DNA of 64,000 bases from Streptococcus mitis (GTDB taxonomy: Bacteria > Bacillota > Bacilli > Lactobacillales > Streptococcaceae): contig NZ_CP067992.1 of assembly GCF_016658865.1 (NCBI RefSeq), positions 62,001 through 126,000 of the forward strand, in the 5' to 3' direction. How positions within the stretch are numbered: the stretch's first letter is position 1; each line of letters starts with the position of its first letter. The notes below the pieces were generated by a model that did no database searches, had not been told where the DNA came from, and saw nothing but the letters and a program-made list of their open reading frames with translations. This document shows positions 21,003 through 31,500 of the stretch, piece by piece. The translations under genes and the position numbers were made by a program.

Positions 21003-21877
21003 AACACCTCATCATTGCCACAACGCCCTTGCAGGCTAAAATAGCTCAGCATATAAAGAGCCTCTATCCTAATCAGGACTTTGTTAGCCTTTATGTCAGT
21101 CCTGTCAAAAATGCCCGACAGGAGCATTATGCCAAGGATTTTGACCATGTTCACTATCCTCAGACGGCAGAGGACTTGGCTCAGATTTGTCAGGAGCTGG
21201 CTGGCGACTATGACACCATTTTTTATGCTAGTTTTGATAATAGCTTGATTCTGGACTTGATTGCTAGTTCAAACTACCGGCACCTCATGAGTTTCGATGA
21301 TGGCTATGCGGATATTTATCCCTTGGGTATGTATGCTTGGCCTCTTCAGCCCAGTCAGGTGGGCTCTTTAGGCTTGACCAGAGATGACTTGATTGAGCGA
21401 ACGGAAAAGCACTATACCCTCTATCGCAGTGACTACCATGTCGTGGCTAGAGAAAAGCTAGTCTATCTGGAGCATTTTTTTGACCTGCCTCAAGCGCCTG
21501 TATCAAATGGTAAGACGGTCAAGGTTTTGCTGGGGCAAAAGTTCTCTGAAGAAGACGATCAGATCTCCATCCGCTTTATCAGTACCTATGCCAAGGCCTT
21601 GGCCATTGACCTCTATCTACCCCATCCCAAGGAAACCTTCACTATCCCTGATGTGACCTACTTGGAGACGGAGCTGATCTTTGAAGATGTCCTAGCCCAA
21701 CTCTTTCAAGAATACGAGTTCGTTCATGTCTATCATTTTACTTCATCGGTCAGCCTCCACTTGAAAGACCTGACCCATGTGACCATTACAGGTATTTCTC
21801 TCCCCTACTATGAGGACCGTCAAAAAGAATTGCGACGCTTAGGTTGTCAGTTTGAAAGGGTTTCACTTGGCTGGTAG
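20999..21877 (+). CDS. GT52-family sialyltransferase-like protein
   Basis: A 292-residue protein resembling glycosyltransferase family 52 (CpsK of group B Streptococcus, Lst of Neisseria), which transfers sialic acid from CMP-sialic acid to a terminal galactose. The N-terminus KHLIIATTPLQAKIAQHI fits the first beta-strand. LMSFDDGYADIYPLG near residue 95 corresponds to the family FDDG motif. The C-terminal VYHFTSSVSLHL matches the conserved Ser-Ser region. It is the last gene of the operon, overlapping NeuA by four bases, and is followed by a terminator. The linkage and acceptor are not readable. Confidence 0.75.
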   Translation: MKHLIIATTPLQAKIAQHIKSLYPNQDFVSLYVSPVKNARQEHYAKDFDHVHYPQTAEDLAQICQELAGDYDTIFYASFDNSLILDLIASSNYRHLMSFDDGYADIYPLGMYAWPLQPSQVGSLGLTRDDLIERTEKHYTLYRSDYHVVAREKLVYLEHFFDLPQAPVSNGKTVKVLLGQKFSEEDDQISIRFISTYAKALAIDLYLPHPKETFTIPDVTYLETELIFEDVLAQLFQEYEFVHVYHFTSSVSLHLKDLTHVTITGISLPYYEDRQKELRRLGCQFERVSLGW

Positions 21878-21902
21878 CATAAATGTATATTTTAAAATAT
21901 GT

Positions 21903-21928
21903 AAATCCATACGCTATATGGATTTTTT
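21903..21928 (+). terminator. Terminator of the sialylation operon
   Basis: Perfect 8-bp stem AAATCCAT / ATGGATTT with a 7-nt loop, followed by more T. It lies 26 bp after the last stop of the operon. Confidence 0.8.
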
Positions 21929-21955
21929 ATATATAAATATAGCAAAAAACTATAG

Positions 21956-22028
21956 TTTGAATGATCAAAAAGTATTCAAATTCCTTGTATAAGAGGTTTT
22001 AAAGTGTTAAAATTAAGTGTCTAATTTT
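21956..22028. promoter_or_regulatory. Two inverted repeats upstream of the MucBP adhesin gene
   Basis: TTTGAAT-(11)-ATTCAAA at 21956-21980 and AAAATTA-agtgtc-TAATTTT at 22009-22028, both perfect 7-bp arms in AT-rich DNA. They lie within the leader or promoter region of the gene that starts at 22103. They are candidate operators, but such repeats are common by chance in AT-rich sequence. I see no clear -35/-10 pair. Confidence 0.3.
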
Positions 22029-22102
22029 GAAGTTTTCAAGCAAGTATTAGCATAATAACAGCTTAAAAATAAAAATTATACAATAAAAAAAGGATGATGA
22101 AG

Positions 22103-25100
22103 ATGTTTATAAATAAAAAAGAAAAATTTTCCATTCGTAAGTTTAAAGACGGTCGTTCAGACTCAGTCAAAATCGGTACAGTCGGTCTGATTGTCGGTGC
22201 AGCCCTTGCAATGGCAGGACAACCCCATATTGCAGAAGCAGCGATGACAGAAAACAGCGACAACACAACAACGATCTCAAATGATAAGGGGTCAGTAATT
22301 GTAGATACAGCTAATATTGAGAACCCAGATGCAGGTAGGGCATTTTCAACTGATCCAACTGCAGAGGGAACAAATACAATTACTAAAACTGGAAAAGTAG
22401 ACTACAAATATGTAACTGCTGAGGGTAATACTGTATTAGAAGAAAACAAAAACCAAAACTCTGGTGCTGATAAAACTATCGAAACACCATACGATGTATA
22501 CGGTAAATCAGGAGAAGTTTTCAAAGGAACTACAGGTGGTGATGCAGAAGCTAGCGACCTAAACGACGCTAAAGAAAATGGTAAGAAAGAAACAATCGAA
22601 AAAGATGGGAAGACTTACCACCTAATCGGAGAACCTAAGGTTGAAACTACTGGAAACGGTGGAGGAGTGTACTCTGACACAACTCTAGGTGATGTAACTG
22701 CGAAATTGACTCCAGAAGGGTTAAGTAACGCAGAAGGTAAAATCACTTATGATACTGTAAAACCTGGTGGAAAAGCTTGGATTGTTGAACAAACAGGAAA
22801 AGGAACATATGGTAAATATGTACAAGCTGATTCAGGTGCAATCACTTCTGATGCTAAGATGATAGAAGCTTTCAAAGCTGGAGAAGCAACAGCAAAAAAC
22901 TTCAATTCAGCGAACGTAACGGCTGATGGAGGAATCAAAGAAGGAGATTATGTTTTCGTCCTTGAGAAAAATACCTATGTAACAGCTAAAACTGAGAGTT
23001 TCTCTTTAACAGCACAGATACAATTGTCATCTAGTGATAATGTAGCAGATGATAAAGATGGAACTGGTGCTACTTTAAATAGAACATATGCAATGGTACA
23101 AAACTTTAAAGCGGCTCCAGATACTTTAACAGGAGAAGCAAACAAAACTCTTGTAAAAAGCTATCTTGCATATCTTCAAGAAAAAGGATTTGAAGATAAC
23201 CTCCTTAATTTCAAACGATATATTACTTTAGGAATGGCGGCAAAAACTGGTGGTCCTCTGGAGATTAGTGCTGATAAGGGAGATCAAGTTGATGATAAAG
23301 GAAGACCTACAAGTGATATAACAGCTGATATAGCAAGCGTTACTGATCAAGAAACAAGTACTTTAGAAGATAGTAGTGATTTTCTTCTTAAATTTTCTGA
23401 TCCTTCGCCGGAAGTTGAAGAGTATTCTTACCGTGACGAAATCACTCCTCTTCGTGCATACCGTTTAGCAAGTGGTACTACAACAATCACTTACACTTAT
23501 GCAGAAGAAAAAACTCGTGAAATCGAGAAAAAAGGTTCTGTAGTCGTTAACTACCAAACAGAAGACGGAACAGAATTAAAATCTCCTTACACTGATACTC
23601 CTGAAACAGTAGCTGAAGTAGTAACTGAGAAATACTATGTTGATGCTGATGGAAATGATGTAATTGTAAGTAGTACTACAGCTTCTAAAAACGTACCTTA
23701 CAACACTAAAGAAAATGAAACTGAAAAACCTCAAAAACTTACAGATGCACAAGGAAATGTTTACTACCTAAACGAAGCAAACACAATGACATCTGTAAAT
23801 GGTACAGAAACTACATCACCAGCTGAAACAGGAACAGTAGTAGAAGGTGTTACAAAAGTAACTTACATCTATGAAAAAGCTGGATCAGTAATCGTTAACT
23901 ACAAAACTGAAGATGGAACTCCACTTGCAGGAACAGTAGTAGACGAAGATGGAGCTGGTAAAACTGTAGAATCAGGTGCAAAAGACATTGATAATGGTAA
24001 ACCAGGTACAGCTTATAACACTGCCGATAACGGAATGAAACCAACTCGTATTAAAACTGCAGAAGGCAAAGTATACGAATTAGTTCCAGACTTAACTGAA
24101 GGTGAAGAAACAGGTGAGGTTGAATCAGGAACAACTAAAGAAGTAACCTACGTTTACAAAGAAGTTAAAGGTAATGTTGTCGTTAAGTATGAAGATACTG
24201 AAGGTAACACACTTGCTGATGACGAAAAAGATGAAACAGATGCTTCTCTAAATGTTAAATACGATACAGCTGACCACAAAAAAGAATCTATCGAGAAAGA
24301 TGGTGTTAAATATTACTTAACAGCTAAAGAACTGAAAGATGGTTCTAAACCAGCTACTGGAGACGTAGTAGAAGGAACAACTACAGTAACTTACGTTTAC
24401 GAAAAAGCTGGATCAGTAATCGTTAACTACCAAACAGAAGACGGAACTCCATTAACAGGTACTGCAGACGGTACAGATATTGCTTCGGGTGCTAAAGACA
24501 CTACAGACGCTAAAGCAGGAACTGACTACAACACTGCAGACAACGGAATGAAACCAAACCGTATTACAACTGCAGAAGGTAAAGTATACGAATTAGTACC
24601 AACAGCAACTAAAGGTGATGAAACTGGTAAAGTTGTTGCAGGTGAAACGAAAGAAGTAACCTACGTTTATAAAGAAGTAAAAGGTAATGTTGTCGTTAAG
24701 TATGAAGATACTGAAGGTAACGTAATCGCAGAAGACGAAAAAGACGAAACAGATGCTTCTCTAAACGTTAAATACGACACAGCAGACCACAAAAAAGCTG
24801 AAATCACCAAAGACGGTGTTAAATACTACCTAACAGCTAAAGAATTGAAAGATGATTCTAAACCAGCTACTGGAGATGTTGTTGAAGGTACAACTACAGT
24901 AACTTATGTTTATGAAAAAGCTGGACAAGTAGTCGTTAACTATCAAACAGAAGATGGAACTCCATTAGTAGGTGTTGACCCAGCTGGTGCAAATGTAGCT
25001 TCAGGTGCTAAAGACACTGTAGATGGAAAACCAGGATCAGATTATGATACTTCTGATAACGGAATGAAACCAGCTCGTATCACAACTGCAGAAGGCAAAG

Positions 25101-28100
25101 TATACGAATTAGTACCAACAGCAACTAAAGGTGAAGAAACTGGTAAAGTTGTTGCTGGAGAAACTAAAGAAGTAACATACGTTTATAAAGAAGTAACTGG
25201 TGATGTAGTAGTTCACTATGTTGACACAGAAGGTAACAAAATCGCAGCTGATAAAGACGACCTTAAAGGTGCATCTCTAAGCGAAAAATATGATACTGCT
25301 GTTGATAACAAACCAGAAAAAATCACTGCAGAAGACGGAACTGTATACTACATTACAAAAGCTGGTCTTAAAGATGATTCTAAACCAGAAACTGGAAACG
25401 TAGTTGAAGGTAAAACTGATGTAACTTACGTTTATGAAAAAGCTGGATCAGTAATCGTTAATTACCAAACAGAAGACGGAACTCCATTAGTAGGAACTGC
25501 AGACGGTAAAGATATTGCTTCAGGTGCTAAAGATACTGACAATGGAAAACCAGGTTCTGAATACAACACTGCAGATAACGGAATGAAACCAACTCGTATC
25601 ACAACTGCAGAAGGAAAAGTATACGAACTAGTCCCAGCATCAACTAAAGGTGATGAAACAGGTACTGTAGAATCAGGTCAAACTAAAGAAGTAACATACG
25701 TTTATAAAGAAGTAAAAGGTAATGTAGTAGTTCACTATACAGATGAGGCAGGAAATAAAATTGCTGAAGATGCTAAAGATACAACAGATGGATCAATTAG
25801 CACACCATATGATACTTCTGATAACGGAATGAAACCAGAACGTATTACGACTCCAGAAGGCAAAGTCTACGAATTGGTACCAGCATCAACTAAAGGTGCT
25901 GAAACTGGTAAGGTTACTGAAGGAACTACAGAAGTAACCTATGTTTATAAAGAAGTAACTGGAGATGTAGTCGTTCACTATGTTGATACAGAAGGTAACA
26001 TCATTGCTGAAGATAAAGAAGATACTAAAGGTGCTTCTCTAAACGCTAAATACGACACAACTGACAACAAACCAGAGAAAATCGAAAAAGACGGAACTGT
26101 TTACTACTTAACAGAAAAAGCTCTTAAAGATGACTCTAAACCAGAAAACGGAGACGTAGTAGAAGGTAAAACTGAAGTAACTTACGTTTACGAAAAAGCA
26201 GGACAAGTAGTCGTTCACTACACAGATGAGAAAGGTAACACTATTCAAGTAGATGCTGTTGATACAAAAGACGGTAAACCAAACGCTGACTACAACACTG
26301 CTGATAACGGAATGAAACCAAACCGTATCACTACTCCAGAAGGAAAAGTATACGAATTAATCCCTCAATCAACTAAAGGTGATGAAACAGGTAAAGTTAA
26401 AGCTGGAGAAACTACAGAAGTAACTTATGTCTACAAAGAAATCACTGGTAATGTAGTCGTTCACTATGTTGATACAGAAGGAAACACATTAGCTGACGAT
26501 ACGAAAGATGTAGAAAATGGATCACTAAGTGAGAAATATGATACAACTGACAACAAACCAGCTAAACTTGAAAAAGATGGAACTGTATACTACTTAACAG
26601 CTAAAGAATTGAAAGACGGTTCTAAGCCAGAAAACGGTGCTGTTGTAGAAGGAACTACAGAAATCACTTATGTATACGAAAAAGCAGGAAACGTTCTTGT
26701 TCATTACGTAGACGAAGCTGGAAACACTCTTCAAGCAGATGCTGTTGATACTAAAGACGGTAAACCAGGAGCTAAATACGATACTTCTGATAAGGACATG
26801 AAACCAGCTCGTATCACAACTCCAGAAGGTAAAGTATACGAATTAGTACCAGCATCAACTAAAGGTAACGAAGCTGGTGATGTTGAAGCAGGTAAGACTA
26901 CAGAAGTGACTTATGTTTACAAAGAAATCACTGGTAATGTAGTCGTTCACTACACTGATGAAGCGGGTAACACAATCGCTGAAGATGTTAAAGATACGAT
27001 TGACGGATCAGTAAGCTCAGCATACGACACAAGTGACAACAAACCAGCTACAATCACTACAAAAGATGGTAAAGTATATGTACTTGTACCAACTTCAACT
27101 AAGGGTGAAGAGTTTGGTAAAGTAACAGAAGGGACAGTAGAAGTAACCTACGTTTATAAAGAAGTAACTGGTGATGTAGTGGTTCACTACGTTGATACAG
27201 AAGGTAACGTAATCGCTGACGATAAAGAAGATACAAAAGGTGCTTCTCTAAACGCCAAATACGATACAACTGACAACAAACCAGCAACAATCGAAAAAGA
27301 TGGTGTTAAATACTACTTAACAGAAAAAGCTGTTAAAGACGATTCTAAACCTGAAACAGGAGATGTAGTAGAAGGTAAAACTGAAGTAACTTACGTTTAC
27401 GAAAAAGCAGGACAAGTAGTAGTTCACTATGTAGACGAAGCTGGAAACACAATCCAAACTGACGCTGTTGATACAAAAGACGGTAAACCAGGAGCTGCGT
27501 ACAACACTACTGATAACGATATGAAACCAACTCGTATTACAACTCCAGAAGGAAAAGTATACGAATTAGTCCCAGCATCAACTAAAGGTAACGAAAACGG
27601 AAGTGTTGAAGCAGGTAAAACAACAGAAGTAACATATGTGTACAAAGAAGTAAAAGGAAACGTCGTCGTTCATTATGTAGACGAAGCGGGTAACACAATC
27701 GCAGAAGACGTTAAAGATACTACAGACGGATCAGTAAGCTCAGCATATGACACAACTGACAACAAACCAGCTACAATCACTACGAAAGATGGAAAACTAT
27801 ACGTATTAGTACCAACTTCAACTAAAGGTGATGAAAATGGTAAAGTAACAGAAGGAACAACAGAAGTAACTTACGTTTATAAAGAAGTCAAAGAAGGTAC
27901 TACAAATGGAGGCTCACTCACTCCATCTCAACCAGGTTCTCCATCAACACCTTCAACAAACCCAACAAGTCCGGTGAAACCGACAGACCCAAGTCAACCA
28001 ACAACACCGGTTGCTCCGGCTAATCCAACTAACCCAACAACACCGGCTAACCCAGCAACTCCAACGATGCCATCAGCACCAGTAAATGGTAAAGCACCAC

Positions 28101-28246
28101 AAGCTCCAGCAGCTTCATCAGAAGCTAAAGGACAAGCTGAACTTCCTAATACTGGTACAGAAGACCATGCTAGCCTAGCAGCACTTGGACTTTTAGGTGT
28201 CTTGAGCGGATTTGGGCTTGTTGCTCGTAAGAAAAAAGAAGACTAA
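22103..28246 (+). CDS. Giant MucBP-repeat LPXTG surface protein
   Basis: A 2047-residue cell-wall-anchored protein. I chose ATG 22103 (MFINKKEKFSIRKF) because AAGGA lies 8 bp before it; the ATG at 22094 abuts that site. Residues 1-49 are a YSIRK-like signal peptide. Residues about 50-477 form a unique N-terminal region, probably the adhesin head. Seventeen MucBP-type repeats of about 85 residues follow (478 to about 1930), alternating units that begin VIVNYQTEDGTPL or VVHYVDTEGN and end TYVYKE. A Pro/Thr/Ser-rich wall segment leads to LPNTG, a membrane helix and RKKKED. MucBP modules in lactobacilli and Listeria bind mucins or other glycans; binding here is inferred. The last codons and the terminator are shared with the next giant gene. 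Confidence 0.88.
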   Translation: MFINKKEKFSIRKFKDGRSDSVKIGTVGLIVGAALAMAGQPHIAEAAMTENSDNTTTISNDKGSVIVDTANIENPDAGRAFSTDPTAEGTNTITKTGKVDYKYVTAEGNTVLEENKNQNSGADKTIETPYDVYGKSGEVFKGTTGGDAEASDLNDAKENGKKETIEKDGKTYHLIGEPKVETTGNGGGVYSDTTLGDVTAKLTPEGLSNAEGKITYDTVKPGGKAWIVEQTGKGTYGKYVQADSGAITSDAKMIEAFKAGEATAKNFNSANVTADGGIKEGDYVFVLEKNTYVTAKTESFSLTAQIQLSSSDNVADDKDGTGATLNRTYAMVQNFKAAPDTLTGEANKTLVKSYLAYLQEKGFEDNLLNFKRYITLGMAAKTGGPLEISADKGDQVDDKGRPTSDITADIASVTDQETSTLEDSSDFLLKFSDPSPEVEEYSYRDEITPLRAYRLASGTTTITYTYAEEKTREIEKKGSVVVNYQTEDGTELKSPYTDTPETVAEVVTEKYYVDADGNDVIVSSTTASKNVPYNTKENETEKPQKLTDAQGNVYYLNEANTMTSVNGTETTSPAETGTVVEGVTKVTYIYEKAGSVIVNYKTEDGTPLAGTVVDEDGAGKTVESGAKDIDNGKPGTAYNTADNGMKPTRIKTAEGKVYELVPDLTEGEETGEVESGTTKEVTYVYKEVKGNVVVKYEDTEGNTLADDEKDETDASLNVKYDTADHKKESIEKDGVKYYLTAKELKDGSKPATGDVVEGTTTVTYVYEKAGSVIVNYQTEDGTPLTGTADGTDIASGAKDTTDAKAGTDYNTADNGMKPNRITTAEGKVYELVPTATKGDETGKVVAGETKEVTYVYKEVKGNVVVKYEDTEGNVIAEDEKDETDASLNVKYDTADHKKAEITKDGVKYYLTAKELKDDSKPATGDVVEGTTTVTYVYEKAGQVVVNYQTEDGTPLVGVDPAGANVASGAKDTVDGKPGSDYDTSDNGMKPARITTAEGKVYELVPTATKGEETGKVVAGETKEVTYVYKEVTGDVVVHYVDTEGNKIAADKDDLKGASLSEKYDTAVDNKPEKITAEDGTVYYITKAGLKDDSKPETGNVVEGKTDVTYVYEKAGSVIVNYQTEDGTPLVGTADGKDIASGAKDTDNGKPGSEYNTADNGMKPTRITTAEGKVYELVPASTKGDETGTVESGQTKEVTYVYKEVKGNVVVHYTDEAGNKIAEDAKDTTDGSISTPYDTSDNGMKPERITTPEGKVYELVPASTKGAETGKVTEGTTEVTYVYKEVTGDVVVHYVDTEGNIIAEDKEDTKGASLNAKYDTTDNKPEKIEKDGTVYYLTEKALKDDSKPENGDVVEGKTEVTYVYEKAGQVVVHYTDEKGNTIQVDAVDTKDGKPNADYNTADNGMKPNRITTPEGKVYELIPQSTKGDETGKVKAGETTEVTYVYKEITGNVVVHYVDTEGNTLADDTKDVENGSLSEKYDTTDNKPAKLEKDGTVYYLTAKELKDGSKPENGAVVEGTTEITYVYEKAGNVLVHYVDEAGNTLQADAVDTKDGKPGAKYDTSDKDMKPARITTPEGKVYELVPASTKGNEAGDVEAGKTTEVTYVYKEITGNVVVHYTDEAGNTIAEDVKDTIDGSVSSAYDTSDNKPATITTKDGKVYVLVPTSTKGEEFGKVTEGTVEVTYVYKEVTGDVVVHYVDTEGNVIADDKEDTKGASLNAKYDTTDNKPATIEKDGVKYYLTEKAVKDDSKPETGDVVEGKTEVTYVYEKAGQVVVHYVDEAGNTIQTDAVDTKDGKPGAAYNTTDNDMKPTRITTPEGKVYELVPASTKGNENGSVEAGKTTEVTYVYKEVKGNVVVHYVDEAGNTIAEDVKDTTDGSVSSAYDTTDNKPATITTKDGKLYVLVPTSTKGDENGKVTEGTTEVTYVYKEVKEGTTNGGSLTPSQPGSPSTPSTNPTSPVKPTDPSQPTTPVAPANPTNPTTPANPATPTMPSAPVNGKAPQAPAASSEAKGQAELPNTGTEDHASLAALGLLGVLSGFGLVARKKKED
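23534..27893 (+). repeat. Seventeen MucBP-like repeats
   Basis: In-frame units averaging 256 bp. Each begins with a G-x-V-x-V-x-Y motif and closes with VTYVYK or ITYVYE. Units fall into at least two alternating types, an NYQTEDGTPL type followed by a KYEDTEGN or HYVDTEGN type, which suggests duplication of two-unit blocks. Late units are closer to each other than early ones. Confidence 0.85.
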
Positions 28247-28272
28247 ATCTAATTAGATTTTCTGATAAGAAT

Positions 28273-28304
28273 AAGGAGTAGGATATCATATCCGCTCCTT
28301 TTTC
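28273..28304 (+). terminator. Terminator of the MucBP protein gene
   Basis: Stem AAGGAG-ta-GGATA / TATCC-g-CTCCTT followed by TTT. It is the same as the terminator after the next gene (38590-38619), together with the preceding 25 bp. The remaining DNA to 28397 is AT-rich with no gene that I can support. Confidence 0.85.
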
Positions 28305-28397
28305 TATGTAAATATGAGGTAATTTTTAATCTTTTTTGAAAGTTGTTAATCATATTTCTGAAGCTATTAATTATCTTTGCTTTTTTATATATTAACA

Positions 28398-28447
28398 TCG
28401 ATTAAAATATCGAATTGCTTGACATAATGAATGGATAGAGTTATTAT
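28398..28447 (+). promoter_or_regulatory. Promoter of the 3337-residue surface protein
   Basis: -35 TTGACA (28419-28424), 17-bp spacer, -10 TATTAT (28442-28447). The inverted repeat TCGAT-taaaat-ATCGA (28398-28413) ends five bases before the -35, a usual place for an activator site. The leader is about 95 nt. Confidence 0.65.
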
Positions 28448-28549
28448 GTTTATTATACAATAGGTGAAGTCAGGGATTTTCTTAGTATCAATTTGAGGAT
28501 TTTACTGACTTTTCTTGATGTAAATAAAAATATAAGTAAAGGAGTAGTA

Positions 28550-31500
28550 ATGTACTCACGAATAAAAAAATATCATGGACAAAAAGTTCAACGATTTTCA
28601 ATCCGAAAGTATAGTTTTGGTGCAGCATCAGTAGCGATTGCAGCGCTTATGATGTTTGGAGGTGGAGCCACTGCAAAAGCTGACACTATTCAAGGAAATG
28701 ATGCAAGAACGAGCTCAAATTTGTCTAATCAACAGTCATCGCCATCTCAAGAAAACCTAAATCACGAAGAGAATGTTTCGAGCTCTGATGCTAAGGGAAA
28801 AGAAATTCCTTCTAAAGATCCAGTTTCTAAACCAGTAGTAACTTCAGCTGAAGCTTTAGTTAATGAAGATAGGGTAGCACCAGAAAATATTGCAAAGGTA
28901 GACTTCAGTAAGTTATCAGAAGCGATTTCACGTATTCAATCAGCTATCGATAAAGTTGAAATTAGTAATAAAACATCAAAAACTATTGAGGATGCAAAGG
29001 CAGCACTATTAGAAGCTCAAGCTTTATCAGCAAATGATAAAGCAACTCAGGCAGAGGTAGATAAAACTGTTGCAAGATTAGGAGAAAAGGCTTTTGTAAT
29101 TGAGAGCATGCCCAAAGTGTCTCCTGCTGTAGAAGATAAATCAGAAACAGAAGCTAAAGTAGAAAAAACAAATAAAAACCAAGATCCACGAAACGGAAAA
29201 GCAATTCCTGGTAAAGGGGAAAGTGGGTTTAGAGCGACTCCTACTGGTGTAGGGGAACAAGCAGCGGAAGGTCCTACAAGTAATAATAAGAGGGGGGTAG
29301 GAGCTAACCCAGTAGATAACGTTATTTCAAGTTTGAAAAATCAATTTGGGGATATTGATTTCAATACTCCAGATGTTGAAACAAAATCCGCAACTGTTGA
29401 AAATCAATATTCAAGAAATAATGCTAGTAGTCCAAATCCAGCCCCAGTGAAGTTAGGGAAAATTACTTACAATTGGAAAGAAAAACGAATAGAAAATGAA
29501 ATTGATGGTTGGAAGATAGAAGGGACAAATAATTATGTAACAGCTATCAAACCTGAAGCTCCAACAGAAGTTGCGGCTGATAGACCTGCTGGATTTGAAC
29601 CAAAACCATCTAAAGTTTACGATAATAATGGAAGTATTGATAGACAGTATAACGATACTCCTACTCCAGACAATCCTTTAGCGCCTAATAAAGCTAATCA
29701 AAACTATGCAAATGGTGTCAACTACTCAAGTGTACCTGGTATTCCTTTAAATAATGCAGAACATTCTGCTGTCGGTAAAGGCTATTATATTCAGTTAAAT
29801 AAAAAAGGTACACAAATTTCGAAAGAATTTAATGTCAATCCGAATTCTAGATTATATCTTAGTGCATTAACGGGTGGTGCCTATGGGAATATGGGTACTG
29901 CTGGTACTGGTGAAAAAGTAGAAATTACCGTTACAGATGCAGACACAGGTGAAGTTTTAACAACACTGAAAGATGCGAATAATAATAGTGAAACAACACA
30001 CGTTTCAACTCCGTATGGTGATGGAGGGAATGGTAATGGTTTCGGATTCTGGAGAACGATTATTAATACTCCAAATACGACTAAAAAAATTAAAATAACA
30101 ATTAAGGCACTAGAGGATGGACCAGCATTTAAAAAGACCTATCCAGTAAATGGTAAATCAGAAATTGAAGATGGATATTTTGTAGGTGGGGTCAACTTAG
30201 CTGTTGGTGCTGCATTAGAAATGACAACAGATGTTGTTCGTAATAAGGCTACATCCTCTTATGGAGAAGACACTCTCTATAAAGACAAAGAATCCGGTCA
30301 ATTAAGAGTTACTGTGAAAAACGTTGGTGGGTTACCAACGTACGGCGCTTATGAATACACAATTAAAATTCCTGAAGGTGTCGAATTAAAAGATTCTCTA
30401 AAAAAAGCAAATGAATGGAATTGGCCTGGTCCTTTCCAAGTCGTATCGTATGATGAAGCAACAAGAACGCTTAGATTGAAATTCAATGCAGGGGATTCAG
30501 ATCCAGCAAAGAATGGGACAAGAACATTCGGTATTGATTTCACAACGGCAAAAAATTTCAAAGGGACAGCTACTTTTAAGGTAACTGCAGAAATTAAAGA
30601 AGGATTTACAGATTTACAAGGCAACAGAGTATTAGAAAATACAGGTGTTGTAAATCCAAATAGTCCATATAGAAATACATTCAATGCTCTAGGAAATACA
30701 GACAATCCAGATTACTACTACAACAAAACAATTTACATCGATACGATTAAACCAGTAACTCCTACTGTGGAACCAGTTCATACTGATAGCATTAATGGAG
30801 AAAAAACTGATAAAAATCAACCAACAGAATTATTAATTTCTGTTCCAACAGAAAAAGATACTAATTTAACAGATGTACCTAGAGAAAAACAAGATATCGC
30901 TGACAATGATAGAAACAATGGAACGGACCGTGATGCTGATACTGAGGTAGACAATATTAAAGAAGCTATTGGTGGAGTAACTTCAATGAAAGTTACGTTA
31001 CCAAATAGTAAAACTCCAATTACTTTAAATAAAAAAGAAGATGGTTGGTATATTGGTGAAACAAAAGTTGAAGTACGCGATGGTAAATTAGTTGTTCCAG
31101 TTCCAAAAGGAACAGATTTGACAGAAGCGAATGAGACAACAAATCCTGACAAACGTATCAAAGTTACTGTGCTTGATAAAGCAGGTAACGAATCAGATCC
31201 AGCTTATGCTAATGTTCTAAACGAAGCTCCAACAGTAGCAGTTGAGAAAAAAGATTTATATGTTTATAAAACCAAAGAAGCTGACAAATGGAATAATGAT
31301 AAAGTTCTAGAAAAAGCGAAACCATCAGCAACTGACTTAGAAGATGATCGTGATGGAGTTGATTCTACTAAACCAACAATTGCAGTAAGTGATGCAGGTA
31401 ATCTAGATACAACTAAAGTTGGAGATTACACTGTAAAAGTTCAATCAACTGATAGTGAAGGTAAGAAATCAACAGAAACAAATGTCACTGTTCATGTCTT

